This document shows positions 32,635 to 43,754 of a stretch of 64,000 nucleotides of DNA, piece by piece. Each line of letters starts with the position of its first letter. The first letter of the stretch is position 1. The DNA lies in assembly GCA_030323885.1 (NCBI GenBank), contig CM059186.1:146569810-146633809 (forward strand), read 5' to 3'. The DNA is from Branchipolynoe longqiensis (taxonomy: Eukaryota; Annelida; Polychaeta; Phyllodocida; Polynoidae). The notes below the pieces were generated by a model, which was not told where the DNA came from, ran no database searches, and was given only the letters and a program-made list of their open reading frames with translations. The position numbers and the translations under genes are program-made.

Positions 32635-32965
32635 CCCTTCCATCAGGGCAGAATCACCCCTCCACCTCCCCCATCCACCCCACCCCCACCACACACCCAC
32701 CACACACCCATCCCCACTGCGTCCCCACCACACCCTATCTACCCTCACCCCCACCCCACTCCCATCCAACCACACCCCCACCCCCATCCACTCACCCCCA
32801 CCTCCACCCCCACCCCCATCCACCCTCACCCCCACCCCAACCCAACCCATCACCCCATCCACCCACACCCCGACCCCATCCACCCACACCTCCACCCCAA
32901 TCGCCACCCCATCCACACTCATCCCCACCCACACCCACATCCACCCACACCCACCCACCCCTGCA
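32635..32965. repeat. CCACCCC pyrimidine/CA-rich tract
   Basis: About 330 bp of ccacacccc, atccaccc and ccacccccat words, nearly G-free on +. Frames 32530-32998 in both directions are artefacts. Confidence 0.85.
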
Positions 32966-33297
32966 GCTATCAGCGAACCGGGCTCTAATTCGCCTTAATT
33001 ATCAATAATGGCGGTTTAACTAACCTCATCAAAATGGTGCCGTGGTTAACAAAAGCTGACGGCGGTTTGAGGTTAATTAGAGTTAATTCCGGTATAAATC
33101 TATCGAGGCTAATGAGGCGAGGGTCTCTAGATATCCTGGTGTCGAATTCATCACGGCTTGTTGAATAAATCAACGCTGAAGAAATTTGTGTGTGTGTTGT
33201 TTTGTTTCGGCGCAGGAATGTCTGTGTTGCTGCACACGGCGACTATTAGTGTTAGTTACACCTGCGTCCTCTTTTGAAGACATGACGCCAGGCGTAA
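32966..33297. other. Unassigned non-coding DNA
   Basis: Unique sequence with repeated ggcggttt (33010 and 33060). No feature. Confidence 0.35.
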
Positions 33298-34077
33298 TGG
33301 GATGCGATGGGCATGCGCAGGCCTATGGGCCTGCACAAGCCTTTGAACATGCGCAGTAGTATGGGCATGCGCAGGCCTATGGGCATGCACAGACCTATGG
33401 GCACGTGCAGGACTCTGGGCATGTGGAGACCTAGGGGCATGCGCAGGCCTATGGGCATGCGCAGACCTATGGGCATGCACAGACCTATGGGTATGCTCAG
33501 ACCTATGGGTATGTGCAGGCCTATGGGCATGCACAGCCCTATGGGTCTGCACAAGCCTTTGAACATGCACAGTAGTATGGGCATGTGCAGGGCTATGGGC
33601 ATGTGCAGACCTATGGGCATGGACAGACCTATGGGCATGTACAGACCCATGGGCATGCGCAGGCCTATGGGCATGCGCAGGCATATGGGTCTGCAGAAGC
33701 CTTTGAACATGCACAGTAGTATGGGCATGCGCAGGCCTATGGGCATGCAAAAGCCTATGGGCATGCGCAGGTCTATGGGCATGCAAAAACTTATGGGGCT
33801 GTACAGGTCTGTGGGCAAGCACAGACATATGGGCAGGCCTATGGGCAGGCCTATAGGCATGCACAGACATATGGCATGCACAGAGCTATGGGCATGCACA
33901 AGCCTATGGGCATGCGCAGGTCTATGGGCATGCACAAACTTATGGGGCTGCACAGGCCTGTGGGCAAGCACAGACATATGGGCAGGCCTACGGGCAGGCC
34001 TATAGTCATGCACAGACATATGGGCATGCACAGAGCTATGGGCAGGCGCAGGCCAATGGGCATGCGCAAACTTGTGT
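33298..34077. repeat. 18-bp minisatellite (gggcatgcgcaggcctat)
   Basis: About 43 units. Because 18 is a multiple of three and units lack stops, frames stay open on both strands: Met-Gly-Met-Arg-Arg-Pro on + (33307-34005), and His-Ala-His-Arg-Pro-Ala or Met-Pro-Ile-Gly-Leu on minus (33252-34031). Blocks such as ctttgaacatgcacagtagt recur at 33341, 33552 and 33701, so longer segments have been copied. Coding is unlikely: no N-terminal or C-terminal unique domain. Confidence 0.9.
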
Positions 34078-34334
34078 CACAATGGCGCCGGTTTGTCGAA
34101 AGAGTATGCGCCTTGTTCCAGTTGGCTTGTAGGCATTCAGTCAAGCTTTAAGGACAAAAGAGGCAAAGTATTGCCTGGCAGATTGACGTGACACTCACGA
34201 GAGCTGGGACCAATTTATGTCACAGCAACTCACACGAGAAGAGACAGCAACTTGCACAACGCCTATTGTCAGACACACGCACGCTAGATCACCTCCCAAC
34301 CTCTACACATTATGTACCCCTACATATACACCTG
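34078..34334. other. Unassigned non-coding DNA
   Basis: No feature seen. Confidence 0.35.
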
Positions 34335-34655
34335 AATCAGTTGTGCGTCCGTCTCCCGTTTTGGTAAATCGTGGGATTTAAACCCACGGATTTGAAGCCT
34401 GGTTGAGTACAACCACTGACTTAAGAATTGATACTTGTCACTTCATAGCCAGGCGCTCTGCATTATTAGGATAGGGCAAGGACTGGTTGGCTCAGTGTAA
34501 GGATGGTTTGACTGAGTGTGATATCAGGTCATGGTGATGGCGGCCTTGTCACCCAGTGGGGCAGCACTATCAAGTTGCCATGAGTGTGCACTGTCACAAG
34601 TCAGTACCCGTCCTGATATGACTTCAGATGTTGTTAGGACGTAAAACAACATCAA
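34335..34655 (+). mobile_element. SINE-A, nearly full-length
   Basis: The A-box end cagttgtgcgtccgtctccc is damaged. A duplicated B-box region (tttaaacccacgg and tttgaagcctgg) is present. The body is complete, with an acgtaaaacaacatcaac tail. Confidence 0.8.
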
Positions 34656-35514
34656 CTAGCTAGTACACTATTGATCGAAAGTATGCATGCCCTGCCACAC
34701 CTTATTATCTAAGATAAAAACTTTAAACACCGGATGAATCTGAGCTGGGCTGGTATTAGATCATTTTTTTTAAACACTTCCGGTAGGGTTGAATGACGAC
34801 CCTCTTTAGGAAGCCTGCGCTCTACCGATTAGGCCATCGCGTCCGCCGGTATACTAGCTAGAAGATGAATAGGTTGTTTCCATAAGATGATGCCTAGGAA
34901 CCGGCAAGATGGTGGAAGGTAGATGGGAGGGGGGGGGGGGGGGCAAGTGCAGGAATAAAATAAGACAAAACGATGCTATGAAGATTTTTTTTAAATACAA
35001 GCTAAATAAAAATAACGATAAAAAGTGTGGTTTATTCTTTAAGAAAAGAAGCGAATATGAGACCATTGTGGGGGTCGAAGGATCGTCACACTGTTGCTGC
35101 TCTAGCTGCCTCCTACTCTCACTATGCCGCTGTATCAGCTGATCTCACCCGGCCACTGAATCCCCACCCATCCTGTAGATACCCTTAGCTCCCGTAGGTG
35201 TTTGCATAGCTATTTATACAGCTACGCCCTCTATACATCACTCCCGGGTGTCTCCCCACTCCACACAAACAGGTCCCTCGGGGCTGCGTCATGGGTGCAC
35301 TGAGAAGACGGTGGGTACTGGTGTGTGTACACTTAATAGGGCTTCCGGTAAATCGCTACAGTAAACAAAGGGTTTTAAAAAAGGGCGGAGGCTAGGGGGA
35401 ATTGCTTTGCACTATCGGAATGGTAAGTCAAGGCAGCAACTTTTGACTAATATTTTTTAAACTGTTTTCCACCAGAAATCTACATAATTCACACACTATA
35501 TACTATGGCTGAAT
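34656..35514. other. Mostly unassigned; SINE head scrap
   Basis: At 34772-34850 a minus-strand tRNA-like head (aagcctgcgctctaccgatt + aggccatcgcgtcc) stands alone. A G run (about 15) is at 34929-34943. Frames 34854-35142 unrecognised. Confidence 0.45.
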
Positions 35515-35590
35515 GGGGGTGTGCGTCAGCTTGTCATGATTATGGCAAGTCGCGGGTTCGAAACCCAGGTTTGAACCCAAATCAAACTGA
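35515..35590 (+). mobile_element. SINE-A head fragment
   Basis: atggctgaatgggggtgtgc followed by the B box gggttcgaaaccc. No body follows. Confidence 0.5.
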
Positions 35591-35636
35591 GGATATAATA
35601 AATTAGACCTGTCACTCACTACTGCTTATCCCAGGT

Positions 35637-35990
35637 TGGTTGGTTGTTGGAGTTTTACAACCTGGCAACATCTAAGGTCATATCTGGATGGGCATCGACT
35701 TGTGACAGTGTGCACTCATGGTGACTTTATAGTACTGCCCCATTGAGAGACCAGGCCACATGCATCATGACCTGATATCCCACTCAGTCACATTGTCCTG
35801 ACACTGAGCCAACCATTCCTTGCCCTATCATAACAATGCCGAGTGCGTGACTAGGAAGCAACAAGTATATGAATTTTTAAGTCATTGGTTTGACTCGACC
35901 ACTGTTCGAACATGTGGGTCCAAATCCCACGACCTACTGAAGCGGGAGAAGGACGCTCAACTCAGGCGGCCATCCCTTCGAGTCGCGTAG
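35637..35990 (-). mobile_element. SINE-A, full-length with GGTTGGTTGG tail
   Basis: Begins with ggttggttggttgttggagt (reversed CCAACCAACC tail) and ends at the head complement ggcggccatcccttcgagtc. Double B-box complement region as in other copies of this subfamily. Confidence 0.8.
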
Positions 35991-36058
35991 GCCAGTGCTG
36001 AGCATTATTAGGATAGGGCAAAGAGCAGAGGAGTGAGGAGGATTGAAATCGTCCCTGC
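35991..36058 (+). mobile_element. Short-tail SINE variant, 3' end
   Basis: gagcattattaggatagggc, then agcagaggagtgaggagga and ccctgcttaa. Matches the tail seen at 40880-40952. It joins directly onto the MITE at 36059. Confidence 0.6.
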
Positions 36059-37206
36059 TTAATGTTGCATAGTCCGATGGTTTTGAGTTTCTGTCATTTT
36101 CTGAGTTAAATATGTGGTGCTCCCCTATTTTGACTATGGGGATGTAATCTACATGGGCGTGAAAAAAGAACTACTAAAAAAACTGCAAATACTGCAAAAC
36201 AGAGCCCTAAAAATCTGCCTAAGAGGAGACAAACTGCACCCCACCTATGACATACACAAAAGAACCAAAGTAAAATTACTAGAAAATAGGACACTACTTC
36301 ACCTCAAAACATTAACATATGACTACAGTCAAGACATTATACTCCTAGCGAAACCACAAAGTAACACTAGAGCAAATAACGCGCCACTACTAAGGCAGAC
36401 CAGAAGCCAAATCAAAGCTCACGAAAGGAGCACACTAGAAATGGCTGCCAAGGCATGGAATGCCCAAACAGTAAAGGAACGACAAATTCCTGAGCTAAAA
36501 ACATACAAAAAATATCTGTTCAAAATATGGCTAGGAAAGCCCACTAAGCCGCACTGCAAGGGGGCATGTGATATGTCACGGCCCACCAGCGGGACAGCCA
36601 ATGGAAGGTAACCATGCCAAAATTAACCAGATAACATACCTAACACACACGTGCAAGCCTATGAAAATAAATATGAGTAGGCTAGTCTAGTAATAAGAGT
36701 AGAAAAAATCAAATATATATATATACCAAGAAAATCAAAAAAAACTAACATAATGCAGGCAAACAAACACCTTATCAGCTACTACTATGTGATAGATAAC
36801 TCCACCACTACAGCTGGCCAGCATTGAAAACAAACCCGAGTACTCGAGCTTATATGCTATGGACAGTATAAACACAGCCTCAATATAAAAAATAAATTAA
36901 ATATATATTAAATTGATTGCTATAACCTCCCTTACTTTAGTTTGAAGTAACTTATATTTTAAATGTCTAACTTTTGAGATATTTGAAGTGCAATCATCCA
37001 CAAATAATTTTGGCAAGCATGCCAAAACTCTGACACCATAGGCTTCTGCAGTAACAGGTTCTATTAAATTGGCTCTCTATGCCCTTCTCTATGGCGACAA
37101 GTCCTTATTATGTGCACCAGTATGTACGGTGAATATGTAGAATCAAATCTGGATAATTGTTTTGGTTTTGAAAATTTGATGGTTTCATCGGACTATGCAG
37201 CTTTAA
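36059..37206. mobile_element. TTAA-type MITE split by a LINE
   Basis: Left TIR ttaatgttgcatagtccgat, right TIR catcggactatgcagcttta. Removing 36116-36897 restores the family order ctgagttaaatat ... attaaattgattgctata. Orientation is opposite to 4707-5056. Confidence 0.8.
36116..36897 (+). mobile_element. LINE, 5'-truncated, CR1/L2-like RT C-terminal region and 3' UTR
   Basis: Open from the insertion point to 36611. It encodes VLPYFDYGDVIYMGV, then LQILQNRALKICLRG and a C-terminal LEMAAKAWNAQTVKERQIPE. The Leu-Pro-x-x-Asp-Tyr-x-Asp ... Leu-Gln-x-Leu-Gln-Asn-Arg-Ala pattern marks the thumb region just after the RT catalytic core in CR1/jockey-type elements. The catalytic motif is missing through 5' truncation. 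The 3' UTR holds gcttatatgctatggacagt, also seen at 39118. Flanks taaatatgt (36107-36115) and taaatatat (36898-36906) look like a target duplication. Confidence 0.8.
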
Positions 37207-37660
37207 TCAACGAATGTACCAGACACACATACTTAAAGGTACCAGACAATGAATACTAAGTCAGGAGTACTATATTCCTACCACCAGGGCGAGGTAACAC
37301 TGGGGATCCATATAACCGAGACGCGGGAACCAGTGTGATGAAATGGCCAGCGCATGACTGATGTATTGTAGAAAGACTAACACAATCTCTCAAGTAGACA
37401 TTGTTAGATAAATAGTGTGCATACCACATTCTGAACTGTTTTATCCCTATGTCAGAGTCACGGCGTTACAGTGTTGGACTACACATCCAAATCTCCAAGC
37501 CGGTGTGCAGGGCGAAATGTATGTTCTCTCAGCCAAGTCTTATTTAGCAAATCATTCTCTGCCAGTCCCATTTATGACACCGTATAATCAGGGAGCCACC
37601 GACAAGAGCGTAATGAATACTGATTAATGGAGACGTACTGCCAACGATACGGTGCCTCTG
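37207..37660. other. Unassigned non-coding DNA
   Basis: No repeat or domain recognised. The 70-codon frame at 37415 is unremarkable. Confidence 0.4.
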
Positions 37661-37664
37661 TGGG

Positions 37665-38385
37665 TGTGGATGGAGAGGGGACAAGGGGGTAGAGACAGGG
37701 AGAAGGAGACAAAGGGGAGAGGGACATGGGTGAGGGGAAGAGGGAGAGGGGTGAGGCGAAAACGGGAGAGGAAGAGTGATGAGGAGATGGAGAGAGGGGA
37801 TGAGGAGAGGGAGAGAAGGACAGAGGGAGAGGGGGAGAGAGGGAGAGAAAGGGAGAAAGCTGGGAGAGGGGAGGGGGAGGGGATGGAGAAAGGGGTAGAG
37901 GGTAGAGGAGGGAGAGAGGGGGAGAGGAAAAGAGGGAGAGGGAGAGAGGAAGTGAAGGACATGAGATAATGAGAGGGGTAGAGGGAGAGAGGGAGGGATA
38001 GAGAGAGAGTGAGGGAGGGAGGGGGAGAGATGTTGAGGGAGAGAGAGAGAAGGAGGTAGAGAGGAGGAGAGGGAAAGAAGGTCAGAGGGAGAGAGGGGAG
38101 AGGGAGAGATGGGTAGATGGGGAGAGGGGGACAGAAAGGAAGAAAGTGAGAAAGTGAGAGAGGAGAGCAGGAGAGCAGGAGAGGAGGGGGAGGGGAGAGC
38201 GGGTCAGAAGGGGGTAGGAGGACAGGGGGAGAGGGGGTGAGGTAGGAAGATGGGAAAAGGGGGACTGGATGATGGAGGGAGTTGGGTGAGGTGGAGAGGG
38301 AGGGGGTTAGGTGATGGGGAGATGAGGGCTACGGGGGTAGCAGGCACGGTGGAGAGAAGGGAGGGAGTGGTGGGTGGGTGGAAAT
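37665..38385. repeat. GAGAGGG purine tract
   Basis: About 720 bp of gagaggg, ggagagg and gggagag words, almost purely purine on +. Long Arg/Glu/Gly frame (37652-37969) and Ser/Pro/Leu minus frames are artefacts. Capable of triplex formation. Confidence 0.9.
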
Positions 38386-38739
38386 AAACTACGCCATATA
38401 CATCATGGCGGCCGATCAATCTGCGCGCGCATCCTCCCGTAAATGGAGCAGTGCATCCCGTGGCCAGAGGTCGGGCTTGCCTCCGTGGCGGGTCGGGTGA
38501 AGAGTGGTCACCTCACACGGAACTGGTAAGTGAATTTGATCAAAGCTTGCAGTTGGCTGACCGGCGCACGGCTGAACCCTGGCGGGCAGGCTGAGTGGCG
38601 CCCGGGGGGTGGCGCACTTATCTGCTTTCAATTCCACCCAATGAAAATAAATTGGCCAAAAGGGGTAGGTGTCCAGTGTAGATAAATGTATATAGATGCA
38701 TAGATGGATCTATCTATTGGTGCAAGCAACACCCGCACT
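38386..38739. other. Unassigned GC-rich unique DNA
   Basis: Unique GC-rich stretch (38400-38630). No recognised domain in the 73-codon minus frame. Confidence 0.4.
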
Positions 38740-39095
38740 CAACTCCATACACCTAGCTCACCCCAAACTCCACCCCACCCTCATCCCCCTCCCCACCCCT
38801 ATCCTCATCCCCCCACCTCCACCTCACCCCTCCCCCATCCCCACCCCACCCCTACTCCCAACCCCATCCCCACGCCACCCCACTCCCACCCAACCCCAAC
38901 CCCAATCTCAACCCCAACCCCACTCCACCCCCATCCCCATCCCCACTTCCATCCACATCCCCACTCACACCCCACACCTACTCCACCCGATTCCCCTTCC
39001 ATCTATTCCCATTCCCATCCCGATCCCCACCTTTAACCCCCCCCCCCCACTCCAATCTCCACCTCCACACACCAACACTCCCACATTCACCCCCG
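38740..39095. repeat. CCCCAAC/CCATCCC tract
   Basis: Pyrimidine-rich words (ccccatccccac, aaccccaaccc). Frames 38696-39103 and 38805-39002 are artefacts. Confidence 0.85.
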
Positions 39096-39112
39096 AAGAG
39101 TGATCAGCTGTC

Positions 39113-39190
39113 TATTCCGGGCTTATATGCTATGGACAGTATAAATACATCCTCAATAAAAATTAAAATAAATTTAAATTAAAAAAATTC
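39113..39190 (+). mobile_element. LINE 3' UTR fragment
   Basis: gcttatatgctatggacagt and ataaatacatcctcaataaa match the 3' end of the LINE at 36840-36890. Only about 75 bases survive. Confidence 0.7.
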
Positions 39191-39259
39191 TCAGTCTAAT
39201 TTAACGAGCTCTATATTTATTTATTCATTTTTGAAAAAGAAACAGTTTTTATCTACTGA

Positions 39260-39895
39260 CGATGAAATGCATCTCCATCGCAGCTCACCCTGAACTGTAT
39301 CTCAGTCTCCTTCTCCTGATATTTAATCTGAACCAACTCTCCATCTGTTTACATTGAAATAGAAACCATCTTTTGGTCTGCTTATTTTTTAATATAATCT
39401 GCCTATATTGAAATTAAATATGCTCTCCATCTGCTTACATTGAAATAGAATGAGCTGTCCATCTGCCTAGAGTGAATTAAATCAGTTCTCAATCTGCCTA
39501 CATTGATACATAATCAGCTCTCCATCTGTCTACATTGAATGAAGTCAGCTATCCACCTGCATACCCTGAAATGAAGCCAGCTCTCCATATATCTACATTG
39601 AAATGGAATCAACTCTCCATCTGCCTACACTGAAATGAAACCAAGTCTCCATCTGCCTACATTGAAATTGAGCCAGCTCTCCATCTGTCTACATTGAAAT
39701 AAAAACAGCTCTCCATCTGCCTACACTGAAATTGATCCAACTCTCCATCTGTCTACATTGAAATGAAAACAACTCTCCACCTTCCAACATTGAAATGAAA
39801 TAAGCTCTCCAAATACTTACATTCCAATCAAATCAGCTCTCCATCTGCCTACGCTGAAAGGGAGCCAGCTGTCCACCTGCCTACATTGAGATTAA
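39260..39895. repeat. About 32-bp minisatellite (ctccatctgcctacattgaa)
   Basis: About 19 degenerate units, each with agctctccatctgcc, tacattgaaat and a variable gaarccagc join. Divergence is highest at the left edge. Confidence 0.9.
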
Positions 39896-40334
39896 ACAGA
39901 ATAAACAGCAATGTAATGCCGAAGCACATTCCATACATGGTGGATCTATATATTCAAATAATTGATTACACGGCACATATATATACACATCTGGCTTCAT
40001 ACAGTCGGCAAACAGAGATGTCTTCTACCCCTGTAAGCGAGTACAACATAAATAAATCAAATCAAAGATGATGTATTATGCATTTCATTGCCAGTGGACG
40101 GCTGGGGCTTCAACAGCAGGAATCAATAATGCACAACAATGATGAGGTAATGCACACCTAAATTACACAGGCTATGCACAGTCCTTATTGCGCTATCACA
40201 CGAGATGTAGCCGCATCACAATAGAAATAGCATCAGTCGCTTGTATGACATATGTGTTGTAGGTTTGCTTTATCTAGCCAAGTCCAAACACAGGCTGACT
40301 TATTTGTCGGTACCGAGCATAGTTGTTCACTTGG
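39896..40334. other. Unassigned non-coding DNA
   Basis: No feature recognised. Confidence 0.35.
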
Positions 40335-40640
40335 TTGGTTGGTTGTTAGAGTTTTATGTTGGCAACATCAGGACGGATACCATGACAGTGTGCACTAATG
40401 GCAACTTTGTAGTGCTGCCCCACTGGGAAATCAGCACGATGGCCTGATATCCCACTCAGGCACATTATCTTGACACTGAGCGAACCAGTCCTTACCCTAT
40501 CCTAATAATGCTGAGTGTCAGGCTAGGAAGCGACAAGTATTAATTTGATAAGGCATTGGTTTGACTCGATGAGGAACCAAACTCCAGACATTCCACACTT
40601 GAAGTCTGTGCTCTACTGATTTGGCCACAGCGCTCAGTAC
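40335..40640 (-). mobile_element. SINE-A, internal deletions
   Basis: Starts ggttggttggttgttagagt and ends ctctactgatttggccacag. The head is of the second type (ctaccgattcggcca-like). A few dozen body bases are missing near 40370 and 40432. Confidence 0.75.
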
Positions 40641-40654
40641 AGGTGTTCGGCATG

Positions 40655-40740
40655 TACAGCAGAGGACGAGGAGCGGTGGAAATGAGGGAGATCAATTGTC
40701 TGCAATTGAAGTTTTCCCTGCTTACTCAACAAATGCCATA
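40655..40740 (+). mobile_element. Short SINE tail fragment
   Basis: ggagcggtggaaatgaggga, then gatcaattgtctgcaattga, agttttccctgcttactcaa. Same 3' end as the adjacent short SINE. Confidence 0.55.
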
Positions 40741-40955
40741 TCAGACGGGATGGCTGAATGAGTTGAGCATCCGCCTATCGTTTTGGTACATTGTGGGATT
40801 CAAACCCCTGGGTTCAAACTCTGGCCGAGTCAAAACAACTGATACTTGTCGCTACCTAGCCAGTTGCAGGGCATTACTAGGATAGGGAATGGTGCGGTGG
40901 AATGAGAATGACCAATTGTCTGTGATTGAAATTTCCCATGATTAATCAAGTAATG
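40741..40955 (+). mobile_element. Short SINE-A variant, complete
   Basis: Head gacgggatggctgaatgagt, the usual join ggcattactaggatagggaa, then an alternative 3' end (gtgcggtggaatgagaatga, ccaattgtctgtgattgaaa, tttcccatgattaa) in place of the long body. It is about 215 bp against about 345 bp for the long form. Confidence 0.65.
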
Positions 40956-41027
40956 AATCAATAAATAATGTAATACAAAGAAATAAGTGTGCAGAAATAG
41001 TGTGTGACAGACTAGTTCTGTCCTTAT

Positions 41028-42635
41028 TGTAATATCTGAGTAGCTCAGCCCTCAGAGACCCGGATATCACTACTCTCTCCAGGTTTGTTCTGACAACTGT
41101 CTATCAGTTCCCACCTGGTGTCCGTCTCAACAAACTCATAAGGAAGAAAGGAAGACAAGTCACGCAAGATTGACAGTGAAGAAGTTGCGCTTTATTGGCA
41201 TCAACTCCTGTTCACCTACTAGCGACCTATCGCCATCACTCCTTACCAACGGCCCACACAGATCCTCATGACTCTTGCTAGTGTGTATAAGAATCAGTGC
41301 ATACAGCCCATTGAACCTGAGTCCTATGGTGTGTTGCACACAGCTCAGTGCCTTTTGAATAGCTGCTGCTAGAGGTTGTATAGGGAACATGCCTGGGGCA
41401 CCAACTGGAGGCTGTATAGGGAACATTCTGGGGCGCCACCTGGAGGCTGTATAGGGAACATTTTGGGGCGCTGCCTGGAGTCTGTATAAGGAACATGTCT
41501 GGGGCACAATCTGGAGGTTGTATAGGGAATATGCCTGGGGCACCACCTGGAGGCTGCATAGGGAACATTCTGGGGCACCGCCGGGAGGCTGTATAGGGAA
41601 CATTTTGGGGCGCCACCAGGAGGCTGTATAAGGAACATGCCTGGGGTACCACCTGGAGGTTGTATAGGAACATGCCTGGGAACATTCTGGGGCGCCACCT
41701 GGAGGTTGTATACGGAACATTTTTGGGGCGCCACCTGAAGGCTGTGTAAGGAACATTCTGGGGCACTGCCGGGAGGCTGTATAGGGAACATTTTGGGGCG
41801 CCACCTGGAGGCACCATCTGGAGGTTGTATAGGGAACATGCCTGGGGCACCACCTGGAGGCTCTATAGGGAACATTCTGGGGCGCCACCTGGAGGCTGTA
41901 TAGGGAACATTTTGGGGCGCCACCTGGAGGCTGTATAAGGAAAATGCCTGGGGCACCATCTGGAGGTTGTATAGGGAACATGCCTGGGGCACCACCTGGA
42001 GGCTGTATAGGGAACATTCCGGGGCGCCACCTGGAGGCTGTATAGGGAACATTTTGGGGTGCTGCCTAAAGGCTGTTTAAGGAACATAGCTGGGGCACCA
42101 TCTGGAGGTTGTATAGGGAACATACCTAGGGCACCACCTGGAGGATGTATAGGGAACATTCTGGGGCACCACCTGGAGGCTGTATAAGGAACATGCCTGG
42201 GGCACCATCTGGAGGTTGTATAGGGAATATGCCTGGGGCGCCGCCTGGAGGCTGTATAAGGAACATGCCTGGGGCACCATCTAGAGGTTTTATAGGGAAT
42301 ATGCCTGGGGCACCACCTGGAGGCTGTATAGGGACCATTCTGGGGCGCCGCCTGGAGGCTGTATAAGGAACATGGCTGGGGCACCACCTGGAGGCTGTAT
42401 AGGGAACATCTCTGGGGCGTCACCTGGAGGCTGAATAGGGGCGCCACCTGGTACTACATGGCTGTATGGTTGACTCATGTTGTACAATAGCCGGGACACA
42501 ATGGAGGAGGTGTAGTGCCCCCGCCGCCCCCTCCCACCCAGCACTGATCTAATTTAAGCACACTGGGGAGATGTTTAAATTCAATGCTATATGTCTGGTC
42601 TGCGTCCCGAGGGAACCAGTTGGCAATATGTTACA
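41028..42635 (-). mobile_element. LTR, family TGTAA...TTACA, copy 3 with internal array
   Basis: On + it starts tgtaatatctgagtagctca and ends ggcaatatgttaca. The AATAAA complement (gctttattgg, about 41190) and the block gcccattgaacctgagtcct agree with copies at 12993 and 26410. Between the shared block ending near 41368 and the left-end sequence near 42445, a 35/36-bp array replaces part of U3. No flanking duplication is seen. All long minus frames (41160-42544) read the array. Confidence 0.65.
41368..42445. repeat. 35/36-bp minisatellite within LTR
   Basis: About 30 units of aggctgtatagggaacattc + tggggcgccacctgg, with a 36-base variant (aggttgtatagggaacatgc). Alternation of the two lengths forms longer blocks. 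Minus-strand translation gives Gln-Pro-Pro-Gly-Gly-Ala-Pro runs in one frame and shifts at every 35-base unit, so no frame is conserved through the array. Confidence 0.9.
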
Positions 42636-42707
42636 GCCCCCACTGTGCTGAGTGCCTTAACGTTGTGGTCACGTGATCTTAACATTGTATAATTTATAAT
42701 TGGATGA

Positions 42708-42735
42708 ATCTTAAAGTTGCATAGTCCGATGGCTA
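42708..42735. mobile_element. TTAA-type MITE, left TIR only
   Basis: cttaaagttgcatagtccga followed by unrelated sequence. Isolated TIR. Confidence 0.55.
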
Positions 42736-42993
42736 CTGGCAGTACTGTACATATAGTAATGGATCAGTAGGCTCCACGTGTATAGCTAGTTAGTGTAAGT
42801 GTGTTCTACAACCATACTTTGTAAATCACAACAATTAAGGGGGTCCGTATGTTTGGCGTAGCATTGAACAAAAAATCTGTGTGATTTATTGGGATATGGA
42901 AATAATTATTTCTTTACTAAGCAAAAGTTGTTTCAAAGCTGCATAGTCCGATGAAGCATCAAACTATTAAGCACTTGTTGCCACACGGAAAGG

Positions 42994-43336
42994 GACCAGA
43001 CGGGATGACCGAATAAGTTAGAGCGTCCGTCTCCCATGCTGGTAGATCGTGGGGTTGTGGGTTCGAACCCTGGCCGAGTCATACCAATGACTTAAAAATT
43101 GATACTTGTCGCTTCCTAGCCAGGTGCTCGGCATTATTAGGATAGAGCAGGGACTGGTTGGCTCAGTGTCAGGATAATGTGACTGAGTGGGATATCAGGT
43201 CATGGTGCTGGCAGCCTGGTTTCCCAGTGGGACAGCACTCTAAAGTCACCATGAGTGTGCACTGTCACAAGTCGGTACCCATCCTGATATGACATTAGAT
43301 GTTGCTAGGACGTAGAACAACAACAAACAACAACAA
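42994..43336 (+). mobile_element. SINE-A, full-length, with 13-bp target duplication
   Basis: CCACACGGAAAGG occurs exactly at 42981-42993 and 43337-43349. The head gaccagacgggatgaccgaa, B box gggttcgaaccc, body and caacaacaaacaacaac tail are all present. This defines the full element boundaries of the family and shows recent activity. Confidence 0.9.
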
Positions 43337-43440
43337 CCACACGGAAAGGAATACTGAGTCAATTTAATAGAACCTGTTATTGCAGAAGCCTATGGTGTCA
43401 GAGTTTTGGCGTGCATGCCTAAACAAATTTTACATGTTTC

Positions 43441-43703
43441 CGGTCAAGTCAAACCAATGACTTATTGAATTGATACTTGTCGCTTCCTAGCCTGTCACTC
43501 AGAATTAATAGGATAGGGCAAGGACTGGTTAGCTGAGTGTCAGGATAATGTGACTGAGTGGGATATCAGGTCATGGTGCCAGCAGTCTGATTTCCCAGTG
43601 GGACTAGACTATAAAGTCGCCATGAGTGCACACTGTCACAAGTTGGTACCTGCCATGATATGACCTTAGATGTTACCAGGATGTAAAAATCCCTACAACC
43701 AAC
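43441..43703 (+). mobile_element. SINE-A, head missing, inside MITE
   Basis: Starts cggtcaagtcaaaccaatga and ends ccctacaaccaaccaa. About a dozen MITE bases (between catgttt and atctcaaa) are gone, and no duplication is seen, so the copy inserted with a small deletion or rearranged later. Confidence 0.8.
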
Positions 43704-43754
43704 CAATCTCAAAGGTTAGCCATTTAAAATAAAAGTTACTTCAAGCTAGAGTAA

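Noticed and set aside
41160..42544. Minus-strand QPPGGAPGMF repeat protein
   Set aside because: Units of 35 and 36 bases shift the frame along the array, and the same motif appears in three registers. It is a minisatellite in an LTR.
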